Below are positions 15,428 to 24,387 of a stretch of DNA of 64,000 bases, one piece after another. The number at the start of each line of letters is the position of its first letter. The first letter of the stretch is position 1. Under the pieces are notes generated by a model. The model was not told the origin of the DNA. It ran no database searches and saw only the letters and a program-made list of their open reading frames with translations. Both the position numbers and the translations under genes were made by a program. Source of the DNA: JAEUMY01 sp031394355 (GTDB lineage: Bacteria > Pseudomonadota > Gammaproteobacteria > Burkholderiales > Usitatibacteraceae); contig JANNSU010000042.1 in assembly GCA_031394355.1 (NCBI GenBank), positions 3,204 through 67,203 of the forward strand, written 5' to 3'.

Positions 15428-18340
15428 ATGCCCGACACCGTGAACTCCACTCAATCCACCCGCGTCTCGCTTGTGGAGCTTGAACAAACCGATGCCTTCG
15501 TTGCCCGTCACATCGGCCCGAACGATGCGGACCAGGCGATGATGCTGCACACGTTGGGCTATGCCTCACGTGCTGAACTCATCGAGACGCTGGTCCCTGC
15601 GAATATTCGCAGGGCAGATGCAATCCCGCTGCCGGGCAGCATGACCGAGGCTGATGCGCTCGCGGCGCTGAAGCGGATGGCGCAGAAGAATCAGGTGCTG
15701 AAGAGCTTCATCGGCCAGGGCTACTACAACACGCACACACCGGGCGTCATCCTGCGCAACATCCTCGAGAATCCGGCCTGGTACACCGCCTACACGCCCT
15801 ATCAGCCCGAAATTTCGCAGGGTCGGCTGGAAGCGCTGATCAATTTCCTGACCATGATCTGCGATCTGTCGGGGATGTCCATCGCCAACGCGTCCATGCT
15901 GGACGAAGGCACAGCCGCAGCCGAGGCCATGACGTTGTGCCTTCGCAGCACCAAGTCCAAGAGCACTGCCTTCTATGTCGCGGATGACGTGTTCCCGCAG
16001 ACACTGGATGTGGTGCGCACCCGCGCCGCGCCATTGGGCATCACCGTGCAGGTGGGGCCGGCCGCCGATGCGGGCAATGGTGATTACTTTGCGGTGCTGC
16101 TGCAGTATCCGGGTGCAGAGGGTCACGTGGCGGATCACACCGGGGTCGCTGCTCACGTTCACGCGAAGGGCGGATTGGTCATCGCTGCTGCAGATCTGCT
16201 GGCGCTCACCTTGTTGAAGTCGCCGGGAGAGTGGGGCGCCGATGTGGTGGTGGGCAATTCGCAGCGCTTCGGCGTGCCGCTCGGGTTCGGTGGCCCGCAC
16301 GCGGGCTTCATGGCGACCAGGGACGAATTGAAGCGGAGCCTCCCCGGCCGTCTGGTTGGTGTCACGGTGGATGCACAGGGCAACAAGGCATATCGCCTCG
16401 CGCTGCAGACGCGCGAGCAGCACATTCGCCGCGAGAAGGCGACGTCCAACATTTGCACCGCACAGGTGCTGCTGGCTGTCATCGCCAGCATGTACGCGGT
16501 GTATCACGGCCCGGCCGGGCTGAAGCGTATTGCGCAACGCACGCACCGCCTGACCACGGTCCTGGCGGCCGGCCTGCGGGAACTCGGCTTCAAGTTGACG
16601 AACGACCACTGGTTTGACACCGTGACTGTCGTGACCGGTGCCCACTCCTCGGTCTTTCTGGCGGCCGCCCGCAAGGCCGGCATCAATTTGCGTAGCGTGG
16701 AAGCCGACCTGATCGGTATTTCGCTGGATGAAACGGCGACCTCTGTCGACGTGCAGACCCTCTGGCGAATATTCGCCAAGGAAGGCACCCGACTGCCCGA
16801 CTTCGATGCATTGGAGTCCAGTGCGCCGGATTGTTTTCCGGCCTCACTGACCCGGACCTCCCCCTTCCTCACCCACCCGGTGTTCAACTCGCACCATTCG
16901 GAAACCCAGATGCTGCGCTACCTCCGGAAGCTCGCGGACAAGGACATCGCGCTCGACCGCGCCATGATTCCTTTGGGCTCCTGCACCATGAAGCTCAACG
17001 CCACCAGCGAGATGATCCCGGTCACCTGGCCCGAGTTCGGTGCCATGCACCCCTTCGCGCCCGCTGACCAGACCGAGGGCTACCAGGAGCTCATCACGAC
17101 GCTCGAAAAGATGTTGTGCGCCGCAACCGGGTACGCCGCCGTGTCGCTGCAGCCCAACGCCGGATCGCAGGGGGAATATGCGGGCCTGCTCGTCATTCAG
17201 GCCTATCACCAGAGCCGCGGTGAGGGCCACCGCAATGTGTGCCTCATCCCCAGCTCTGCGCACGGCACCAATCCGGCGTCGGCACAGATGGTCAACATGC
17301 AGGTCGTGGTCGTGGCCTGTGACGAACAGGGCAACGTCGATCTTGCCGACCTCAGGGCCAAGGCCACGCAGCATTCGAAGAACCTGGCGGCGATCATGGT
17401 GACGTACCCGTCAACACATGGCGTGTTCGAGGCCGGCATCACCGAGATCTGCGACATCGTGCATGAGCATGGCGGGCAGGTGTACATCGATGGCGCGAAC
17501 ATGAACGCCATGGTGGGCTTGTGCGCACCCGGCCAGTTTGGCGGCGACGTGTCCCACCTGAATTTACACAAGACGTTCTGCATTCCGCACGGTGGCGGCG
17601 GCCCCGGCGTGGGACCGGTGGCCGTGGGTGCGCATCTCGCGCCGTTCCTGCCTCGAACCGCTCCTTATCTATCCACGCGCGAAGGCGATGGCAGGCAGAT
17701 CGGGCCTGTGTCCGCGGCACCGTTCGGCTCGGCCTCCATCCTGCCCATCTCCTGGATGTACATCGCCATGATGGGCGGCAAGGGGCTCACCGATGCCACG
17801 GAGGTCGCCATTCTCAATGCCAATTACATCGCCAAGCGGCTGGGACCGCATTACCCAGTGCTTTACAGCGGTCAGGATGGATTGATCGCACACGAGTGCA
17901 TCCTCGATCTGCGTCCCATCAAGGAGCGCTCTGGCATCACCGTGGATGATGTGGCGAAGCGTCTGATCGACTACGGCTTCCATGCACCGACGATGTCGTT
18001 CCCGGTGGCGGGCACGCTCATGATCGAGCCGACCGAAAGTGAGTCCAGGTACGAGCTCGACCGCTTCATCGACGCCATGATCGCGATCCGCGAGGAAATC
18101 CGCGCGGTGGAAGAGGGCCGCATGGATCGCGAGGACAACCCGCTGAAGCACGCGCCGCACACGGCAGCCGTCGTGACGGCGGACAAGTGGGAGCGCAAGT
18201 ATTCGCGCGAGTTGGCCGCCTATCCGGTGGCGTCGCTGCGCGAGACGAAGTACTGGGTGCCGGTTGGGCGAGCGGACAACGTGTATGGCGATCGCAACCT
18301 GTTCTGTTCGTGCATTCCGATGGAGGCTTTTGCAGAATAG
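15428..18340 (+). CDS. gcvP: Glycine dehydrogenase (decarboxylating), P protein
   Basis: 970 aa, normal full length. This PLP enzyme decarboxylates glycine and transfers aminomethyl to lipoyl-GcvH. The N-terminal half begins ELEQTDAFVARHIGPNDADQ and contains FIGQGYYNTHTPGVILRNI; the C-terminal half has SCTMKLNATSEM and the PLP lysine in NLHKTFCIPHGGGGPG (about residue 714). The ATG at 15428 has GAGG upstream and gives the usual N-terminus. An in-frame ATG at 15353 is also possible (see findings). It is third in the riboswitch-controlled gcvT-gcvH-gcvP order, separated from gcvH by the repeat. Two palindrome copies (15599, 16765) lie inside. Confidence 0.97.
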   Translation: MPDTVNSTQSTRVSLVELEQTDAFVARHIGPNDADQAMMLHTLGYASRAELIETLVPANIRRADAIPLPGSMTEADALAALKRMAQKNQVLKSFIGQGYYNTHTPGVILRNILENPAWYTAYTPYQPEISQGRLEALINFLTMICDLSGMSIANASMLDEGTAAAEAMTLCLRSTKSKSTAFYVADDVFPQTLDVVRTRAAPLGITVQVGPAADAGNGDYFAVLLQYPGAEGHVADHTGVAAHVHAKGGLVIAAADLLALTLLKSPGEWGADVVVGNSQRFGVPLGFGGPHAGFMATRDELKRSLPGRLVGVTVDAQGNKAYRLALQTREQHIRREKATSNICTAQVLLAVIASMYAVYHGPAGLKRIAQRTHRLTTVLAAGLRELGFKLTNDHWFDTVTVVTGAHSSVFLAAARKAGINLRSVEADLIGISLDETATSVDVQTLWRIFAKEGTRLPDFDALESSAPDCFPASLTRTSPFLTHPVFNSHHSETQMLRYLRKLADKDIALDRAMIPLGSCTMKLNATSEMIPVTWPEFGAMHPFAPADQTEGYQELITTLEKMLCAATGYAAVSLQPNAGSQGEYAGLLVIQAYHQSRGEGHRNVCLIPSSAHGTNPASAQMVNMQVVVVACDEQGNVDLADLRAKATQHSKNLAAIMVTYPSTHGVFEAGITEICDIVHEHGGQVYIDGANMNAMVGLCAPGQFGGDVSHLNLHKTFCIPHGGGGPGVGPVAVGAHLAPFLPRTAPYLSTREGDGRQIGPVSAAPFGSASILPISWMYIAMMGGKGLTDATEVAILNANYIAKRLGPHYPVLYSGQDGLIAHECILDLRPIKERSGITVDDVAKRLIDYGFHAPTMSFPVAGTLMIEPTESESRYELDRFIDAMIAIREEIRAVEEGRMDREDNPLKHAPHTAAVVTADKWERKYSRELAAYPVASLRETKYWVPVGRADNVYGDRNLFCSCIPMEAFAE

Positions 18341-18567
18341 TGGGGTGCTGTCACAACTCGCTTGTCACGGATGCGTCGTTTTCGGCCTTCTTGGCGTCGA
18401 CAGGACGTACGAGACTCGGCCAAACGGCGCATCTGGCCTGGTCAACGTGATGTCTGAAACGAGAACTGCCGAACGGCGCACCGTTGCCAACGTTTTACCT
18501 TGCTAGAATCGGGGTCGTGCAATTTTGCCCAAGCGGTTCCAGACAACGACCTAGCGCCTGATCCGCC

Positions 18568-19128
18568 ATGACCCAAATTCCCGTATCACCCCAGCATGGC
18601 TCGACGTCTTCGGATGCGGACCGGCTCATACGCGGCCTCATTCCAGAAAAGACTGCCGAATCCCGGCGCATGCGCTATCGCTATATCGAGACACGATTCG
18701 CCCAGTTCGCCGATCCGGTGAGCGCGCTGCAAAACCCCGAGCAGGCCATGGCATGGGCTCGCCAGCTTCTGGATGACAGCCAGTATCGACCTGCCATTGA
18801 GTTGCTGGAGCTTTCCATCGAAGAGGCCCCGCGCCACAAGCAGGTGTACCTGTTCCTCATGGAAGTCCTGTTTCTCGAAGGGGATGCCCTGCGCTTCATG
18901 CGTGTGCTGGAGCGGTTCCAGCGGCATTTCAACGACGATGCAGCAGATTCTGTCCTGCGAGTGATGGCACGCGAGTTGGCACCCGGCGACCCTGCCTGGC
19001 ACGCTGCGACGGGGCCACTTGATTTGCAGGGCTGGAGCCTTCCGCCCGCCGCCAAGCGCAATCGGGCCGCCCAGCAGAAGCTGCATGATGCGCTGGTGCA
19101 GGCCATGACTTACCACCTTTCGCGCTAG
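18568..19128 (+). CDS. TPR-like hypothetical protein
   Basis: 186 aa, soluble and helical. Residues about 55-125 (AMAWARQLLDDSQYRPAIELL..., VYLFLMEVLFLEGDALRFMRVLERF) have tetratricopeptide-like helix pairs. The C-terminal region of FimV-type proteins has a similar look, but I cannot assign orthology. The gene is followed after 14 bases by a PilZ-like gene on the same strand, so the two are probably cotranscribed. No promoter is convincingly visible in the 227-base gap after gcvP. Confidence 0.65.
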   Translation: MTQIPVSPQHGSTSSDADRLIRGLIPEKTAESRRMRYRYIETRFAQFADPVSALQNPEQAMAWARQLLDDSQYRPAIELLELSIEEAPRHKQVYLFLMEVLFLEGDALRFMRVLERFQRHFNDDAADSVLRVMARELAPGDPAWHAATGPLDLQGWSLPPAAKRNRAAQQKLHDALVQAMTYHLSR

Positions 19129-19142
19129 CCCCTTTCAGCTTC

Positions 19143-20708
19143 ATGCCACCGTCTGAATCCACCGAGACCATGTCCCGCTCCCACGGCGTGACCAGGGCGC
19201 ATGATGCGCTCACGGTGCGCTTTCGCGGTCTGGAGGCTGAGCTTGCGGGTCAGATAGGCGATGCGCCTGCCGCCGTCGTGGCCAAGGCACTTGCGGATTT
19301 CGAAGCCTTCACGCGGAAGGACAGGGAGAAATTGCTGGTCGGTGGCCTGGTGCAAACGCAGGACGACAGGACACTGTGCGAGTGGGTGTCGGAACGTTAC
19401 GACCAGCTGGCAAGTATTGCGGGAAAGACAGTGCCAAAACGAGCACAGGCTGATGCAAACGTCCAGATTTCGCCAGCGCCCTATGCGGTGGCCTTGCTCG
19501 CCGAAGGGCATGCCGGCAAGTGGCGCCGCATTGCCGGTCGCACCGACCACGAGGGCGCACGCGCGCGCCTGCACAAGCTCTTCCGCCGGGCCATCAAGTG
19601 CGGAGCCGAGACCACGGTCTGGACAGCCGCTGTCGACCTCGCCTTCGTGGAAACCCATGTTGAAGCGCTGTATGTTCGCGCACTGCTCATCGAACGCTTT
19701 GCCGGTGGCAATCTCACGCCACGCCGGCTTGAGATTCTCGACAGCTGGCTGCTCGCCTGGATGGATGCGTTCTGGCTGACTCGCGAGCCCGACGCCGATG
19801 TGCCGTCCCTTTGCGTCGACGCCCACAATCCCGCAGGCAGCTTGATCCGATATGAGCCCAATGTGCGCGCCGATTTCTTCTTGTCCATGAATCCGTTGCA
19901 ACGCTGCCTGGATCGAGCGGTGCGGGCCTTCCATGACGGGGTCATGTTTCCGGGCTGGGGCATTGGTCAATCGTTCCGCATCGACGAGCATGTGGCAGTC
20001 ATTCACTTTCTTGAACGCGAGTTTGAACAGGTAGGCCGCAAGGGTTCGGCCAAGAGCAAGCGTTTTGCCATGGGGCAGAGCCCTGCTGTACGGCTGTTTG
20101 CCGGCTTCAATGATGTGTACAGCCAGGCGCTGGAGACGCAAACCGTGCAGACGCGTGCAAGCGCCAACAGTGCCCCGATGATGCGCAATGTTCAAGATGG
20201 CCTGCGCGCAGGTTTGAGTGACACCGGGCGGCACGCGGTCCTCAACACGGCGCGCCAGCCCATCACCTTGTTGGACATCAGCGAAACCGGGATCGGGCTG
20301 GAGTTGGTGAAGGAAGACGCGGCATTGGTGGAGATTGATGAGCTGGTGGCGCTCCAGATCGGTGGCAGCCGAGTGTCTGTACTGGGCGTGGTTGTGCGGA
20401 AGACCGCCGGCAGCAGCCGAACTGGCGTGGGGGTGGGCATTCGCATTCTGTGCAAGGTGCCACTGCGCGTCACGCTTGAAGAAGTGAGCGAGCGTATCCA
20501 GCGAACGGCCACCAAGGCGATCTTCGTACCCGGTATCAAGGCAGACGGCGGTGACGACTCGATGATTGTGCCGGATGCGGGCTACCAGACTGGCCAGCTC
20601 CTCACCTGCATCATTGCCAATGACATCTTCAATTTGAAAATGGGCCACGTCCGCCATCAGGGCCGGGGGTGGAAGCAAGTCAGTATCGAGACGTTGGCAG
20701 CGCGTTGA
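19143..20708 (+). CDS. Large hypothetical protein with C-terminal PilZ-like domain
   Basis: 521 aa (another in-frame ATG at 19170 is also possible). The N-terminal 330 residues are helical and unrecognised. The part from about residue 345 reads RHAVLNTARQPITLLDISETGIGLEL, which matches the PilZ pattern of an RxxxR-like segment followed by (D/N)xSxxG. PilZ domains bind cyclic di-GMP, so this may be an effector. The first Arg pair is not clearly preserved, so binding is uncertain. The window also encodes a GGDEF-EAL protein at 34.2 kb. It probably forms an operon with the TPR-like gene. Confidence 0.6.
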   Translation: MPPSESTETMSRSHGVTRAHDALTVRFRGLEAELAGQIGDAPAAVVAKALADFEAFTRKDREKLLVGGLVQTQDDRTLCEWVSERYDQLASIAGKTVPKRAQADANVQISPAPYAVALLAEGHAGKWRRIAGRTDHEGARARLHKLFRRAIKCGAETTVWTAAVDLAFVETHVEALYVRALLIERFAGGNLTPRRLEILDSWLLAWMDAFWLTREPDADVPSLCVDAHNPAGSLIRYEPNVRADFFLSMNPLQRCLDRAVRAFHDGVMFPGWGIGQSFRIDEHVAVIHFLEREFEQVGRKGSAKSKRFAMGQSPAVRLFAGFNDVYSQALETQTVQTRASANSAPMMRNVQDGLRAGLSDTGRHAVLNTARQPITLLDISETGIGLELVKEDAALVEIDELVALQIGGSRVSVLGVVVRKTAGSSRTGVGVGIRILCKVPLRVTLEEVSERIQRTATKAIFVPGIKADGGDDSMIVPDAGYQTGQLLTCIIANDIFNLKMGHVRHQGRGWKQVSIETLAAR

Positions 20709-20817
20709 GCCCTGGCTGTTCCCATGCAGCAGAAGTGTTGCGGCCCGACTGTTCCTGGCGCGCGCGGATAGCCTTTCGCCAACCGATTAGAATCGGCAAT
20801 GACCAAAGGAGACTTCC

Positions 20818-22413
20818 ATGGATCGCCGGACCTTTCTCAAGATTTCAGCAGCTGTGTCGTCCGCGTCTGCAGCCGGTGCGGTTGCTGCTCCCGCCGCCAG
20901 CAAGGGTGGCCTCACCGTAGTCGAGGCCAGCGTGGCTGACCTGCAGAAGGCCATGGCGGGCGGCAAGCTCACGTCGAAGGCGCTGACCCAGGCCTATCTG
21001 GCGCGCATCAAAGCCATTGACAAGTCCGGGCCGCGCATCAACGCGGTCATCGAGATCAATCCCGATGCCATCGCGATAGCAACGCGCATGGACAAGGAGC
21101 GCAGGGCGGGCAAGGTGCGCGGACCGCTGCACGGCATGCCCGTATTGTTGAAGGACAACATCGCGACTGCGGACAAGATGCAAACCACGGCCGGATCATT
21201 GGCGCTGTTGGGGGCGCAGGCAGCGAAAGACGCACACATCGTCACGCGGCTTCGCGACGCCGGTGCCGTTATTTTAGGCAAGACCAACCTTTCGGAGTGG
21301 GCGAATATTCGCAGTACGCGTTCCACGTCCGGGTGGAGTGCGCGCGGTGGACTTACGAAAAATCCCTATGCGCTGGATCGCAACACATCCGGTTCCAGCT
21401 CGGGTTCTGGCGCAGCGGTGGCGGCCAGTCTTGCAGCGCTGACTGTCGGCACTGAGACCGACGGTTCCATCATTTCGCCGTCCTCGATCAACGGCATCGT
21501 CGGCTTCAAGCCCACGCTGGGTCTGGTGAGCCGCAGCGGCATCATTCCCATCGCGCATTCGCAGGACACGGCAGGGCCGATGACGCGCACCGTGGCCGAC
21601 GCGGCTGCGTTGCTGACCGTATTGGCCGGGACAGATGTCTCGGATGCTGCGACCAAAGAGGCATCGGACAAGTCTGTCGACTACACCAAGGTGTTGAACA
21701 AGGACGCGTTGAAAGGCGCACGAATTGGCGTTGTGCGCTCTCAGTTCGGCGGCCGCAATGATCTCGTGTCCGCAGAGATCGAGAAGGCGCTGGAAGTCCT
21801 GAAAGCTCAGGGTGCCACGCTGGTGGATCTGAAAGAAATGCCCGGCGCGGGCAAGTTCGGTGCGACCGAATACCAGGTGCTGCTCTATGAACTGAAGGCG
21901 GATATGGCCGCTTATATCGCGGAGTACGCGCCGAAGGCCAAGGTAAAGACGCTTGCCGACATCATCGCCTTCAACGAAGCCAACAAGAAGAAGGAAATGC
22001 CCTGGTTCGGCCAGGAGCACTTCATCCTCGCCGAGGCCAAGGGCGACCTCACCAGCAAGGAATATCTCGACGCGCTGGCGAACAATCACAAGTTCAGCCG
22101 CGAGGAGGGCATCGACAAGGCGCTCAAGGACAACAACCTCGATGCGCTCGTGGCCCCCAGCGGCTCGCCCGCGTGGCTCACGGATTTCATACGCGGTGAC
22201 AACAGCGGCGGTGGGTTCAGCTCACCCGCAGCGGTGGCGGGCTATCCGCATGTCACGGTGCCGGCGGGATTCGTTCACGGACTGCCCTGCGGCATCTCGT
22301 TTGTGGGGACAGCTTGGAGTGATGCCAAGCTGCTCGGCTATGCCTATGCGTTTGAGCAGGCGAGCAAGGCACGGAAGGCGCCAAGGTACTTGACCAGAGT
22401 ATCCATGAGTTGA
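20818..22413 (+). CDS. Tat-exported amidase (amidase signature family)
   Basis: 531 aa. The N-terminal MDRRTFLKISAA is a twin-arginine-type signal followed by an Ala-rich hydrophobic stretch, so periplasmic export is predicted. The amidase signature triad is visible: Lys in MPVLLKDNIA, cis-Ser in TDGSIISPSS and nucleophile-region Ser in NTSGSSSGSGAAVAA. Substrate unknown; members hydrolyse amides or peptides. AAGGAGA precedes the ATG. The usual family motif SEWANFRS reads SEWANIRS here because the iterated palindrome (21301) occupies this codon run. It is the last gene before the lower-GC island. Confidence 0.93.
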   Translation: MDRRTFLKISAAVSSASAAGAVAAPAASKGGLTVVEASVADLQKAMAGGKLTSKALTQAYLARIKAIDKSGPRINAVIEINPDAIAIATRMDKERRAGKVRGPLHGMPVLLKDNIATADKMQTTAGSLALLGAQAAKDAHIVTRLRDAGAVILGKTNLSEWANIRSTRSTSGWSARGGLTKNPYALDRNTSGSSSGSGAAVAASLAALTVGTETDGSIISPSSINGIVGFKPTLGLVSRSGIIPIAHSQDTAGPMTRTVADAAALLTVLAGTDVSDAATKEASDKSVDYTKVLNKDALKGARIGVVRSQFGGRNDLVSAEIEKALEVLKAQGATLVDLKEMPGAGKFGATEYQVLLYELKADMAAYIAEYAPKAKVKTLADIIAFNEANKKKEMPWFGQEHFILAEAKGDLTSKEYLDALANNHKFSREEGIDKALKDNNLDALVAPSGSPAWLTDFIRGDNSGGGFSSPAAVAGYPHVTVPAGFVHGLPCGISFVGTAWSDAKLLGYAYAFEQASKARKAPRYLTRVSMS

Positions 22414-22506
22414 GGGCGCTCACGCTTTTTGCCACTAGGCTTTTGTGTAAGCCGGAATTCTGGGCTAGTTGGTGTATATATGAAGGCCATCACTTATAGT
22501 GGCTAG

Positions 22507-24099
22507 ATGGAGGCTGACTTGAGCTCGAATGCAGTGTGTGTCGTTGAAAGACCGGAGTTGATCTTTGGCTTGGTAGGCCCAGCCGGAGTTCGAAGAGAAG
22601 ACCTTACGAATCAATTAAAGCAGGCGCTGAAGACCTTCGGTTACGACATGCATGTGGTCAAGCTCTCAGACTTGTTGAGAAACTTTTCAGAGTATGAGGA
22701 GCCGGTAGAGCCTTCTGAGCATGCGCGTATCAAACACCTGCAGCTCATGGGCCACAAATTGCGTGAACGCCTTAAAGACTCATCCGCGCTTGCAAAGGCG
22801 GGTGTTATCGCGATCCGGAACGTAAGAAAAGGGCTTTCTGGGAGCCCAGACCAACCAACTTCCTCTAAAGCTTATCTGCTTGATCAGCTAAAGCACCCAG
22901 GCGAGGTGGAAGTGCTAAGGAAAGTATACGGGTCTTCTTTCTACTTGATTGGCGGACATGCCCCAAAAAACAAACGAGCAGAGACTCTTGCGGCAACTAT
23001 GGCAAAAAAAGATGGGAAGGCTGGCAGGTCTGATGACTACAAGCATAAGGCGGAGGAGATATTAGCACTTGACGAAAATGAAGGGGGTGAATACGGGCAG
23101 AACACAAGAGACACGTACCCGCTTTCGGACTATTTTTCGGACCTCAATCGTGAGCCAACGGTGCCAGGAATCAGCAGGTTTGTTGATCTGATTTTTGCTT
23201 ACCCATTCCACACTCCGGAATCAGATGAAGTGGCGATGAACCATGCTAGCTCAGTCGCGCTTCGGTCCTCAGACACGGGGCGCCAAGTCGGTGCGGTGAT
23301 AGTAGGACCAAACTCAAAAGACCAAAGCACCGGCAAGATCACTTATGGAGACCTGGTTGCGTCTGGTATGAATGAGGTCCCGAAGGCGGGAGGTGACTAC
23401 TATCAGCAAGATGCTTCTCCGGATGGTCGAGACCAGTGGTTAAAGGCATACAGGAGCGAGGATCGTGCAACTGAAATTAAAGCAAGCGTACTAGCCGAGC
23501 TTCTTGAGCACCTGAAAAGTAAATGTCTCTTAGTTGAGGGGACCGACGCTACACAGGGCAGCCTAAAACTCGCAGAGACATTGCTCCATGGGATGCGTGG
23601 TACGCAGTTTATGGATATTGGTGAGTTCGTAAGGCCTGTGCATGCTGAAATGTCCGCGATTATCGATGGTGCAAAAAGAGGGGTTTCGATTCGCGGGCTT
23701 TCGATGTTTGTCACAACATTTCCTTGCCACAACTGTGCCAAGCACATTATTGCGGCAGGTATTAAAAGCGTTGTCTTCTTGGAGCCGTACCCGAAGAGCA
23801 GGGCGCGTTTCTTACATGAGGAAGAAATCTGGCTCAAGTCCAGCTCTGACCAAGGCGACGATACAAAGGTCGTATTCATGCCGTATACGGGAGTTGCGCC
23901 TCGGCAGTTTCGTCAATTGTTCAACATGAGCCACAGAAAAGCACATTCAATTTCTCAATGGAAAGAGCGGCGGACAGCGCTCTCCCCTATTCATATTCAT
24001 GGCCTATCGCATGCGACCTATACGCTCGCCGAGCGAGAGCTAGTGCTGGGACTTGATGAAGCTATTTATGAATGGGACAGGAAAGAGATTTGTCCTTAA
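22507..24099 (+). CDS. avcD: AvcD-type anti-phage dCTP/dCMP deaminase
   Basis: 530 aa with two parts. The N-terminal about 230 residues are a P-loop-like NTPase/kinase-like region (LIFGLVGPAGVRREDL, a degenerate Walker A without Lys). The C-terminal part is a deoxycytidylate deaminase domain with the zinc-site motifs His379-Ala-Glu381 and Pro406-Cys407-x2-Cys410. This architecture is that of anti-phage dCTP deaminases, which deplete dC nucleotides on infection and cause abortive protection. There is no Shine-Dalgarno before the ATG; TATAGT at 22495-22500 suggests a leaderless start. The GC content is near 50 %, well below that of its neighbours. The ubiquitin-like operon begins 42 bases downstream. 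Confidence 0.82.
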   Translation: MEADLSSNAVCVVERPELIFGLVGPAGVRREDLTNQLKQALKTFGYDMHVVKLSDLLRNFSEYEEPVEPSEHARIKHLQLMGHKLRERLKDSSALAKAGVIAIRNVRKGLSGSPDQPTSSKAYLLDQLKHPGEVEVLRKVYGSSFYLIGGHAPKNKRAETLAATMAKKDGKAGRSDDYKHKAEEILALDENEGGEYGQNTRDTYPLSDYFSDLNREPTVPGISRFVDLIFAYPFHTPESDEVAMNHASSVALRSSDTGRQVGAVIVGPNSKDQSTGKITYGDLVASGMNEVPKAGGDYYQQDASPDGRDQWLKAYRSEDRATEIKASVLAELLEHLKSKCLLVEGTDATQGSLKLAETLLHGMRGTQFMDIGEFVRPVHAEMSAIIDGAKRGVSIRGLSMFVTTFPCHNCAKHIIAAGIKSVVFLEPYPKSRARFLHEEEIWLKSSSDQGDDTKVVFMPYTGVAPRQFRQLFNMSHRKAHSISQWKERRTALSPIHIHGLSHATYTLAERELVLGLDEAIYEWDRKEICP

Positions 24100-24141
24100 C
24101 TTAATCGCAATCGTAATCGAAACTATCCGGAGGTATGCATC

Positions 24142-24387
24142 ATGAACGCGAAGCGAAAGTTTGATTTGTTTGTTGATAATGAAAAGTACTCTTGGGACGA
24201 GAACCAAATTTCTGGGGCTCAGCTAAGGGTTCTGGCGAGCATTCCTCAAGGTGCCGAGGTATATCAAAAGATGCCAGGAAAGCCGGATCGCCCAATTCTT
24301 GAAGATACTATTGTCGATTTGGCTGCAAGTCCGGCTCCAGAGAAATTCTCAACTCAGTCACCAGGATCACAAGCCGGGCGGTGCTGA
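24142..24387 (+). CDS. Ubiquitin-like (multiubiquitin-family) protein
   Basis: 81 aa with CCGGAGG upstream of the ATG. Residues about 6-62 (FDLFVDNEKYSWDENQISGAQLRVLAS..., PILEDTIVDLA) fit the beta-grasp pattern of the bacterial multiubiquitin family, here as a single domain. Bacterial ubiquitin-like proteins of this type are activated by a linked E1 and attached to targets or to each other. The C-terminal tail (about residues 63-81) is flexible-looking and ends AGRC, with no di-Gly. It may be trimmed by the linked JAB peptidase or used differently. The stop TGA overlaps the E2 start (TGATG), indicating tight coupling. Confidence 0.75.
   Translation: MNAKRKFDLFVDNEKYSWDENQISGAQLRVLASIPQGAEVYQKMPGKPDRPILEDTIVDLAASPAPEKFSTQSPGSQAGRC

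Noticed and set aside
22414..22506. AvcI-type inhibitory RNA upstream of the deaminase
   Set aside because: The gap to the amidase gene is only 93 bases and I see no clear stem-rich structure; the known AvcI RNA is longer. Not supportable from sequence alone.
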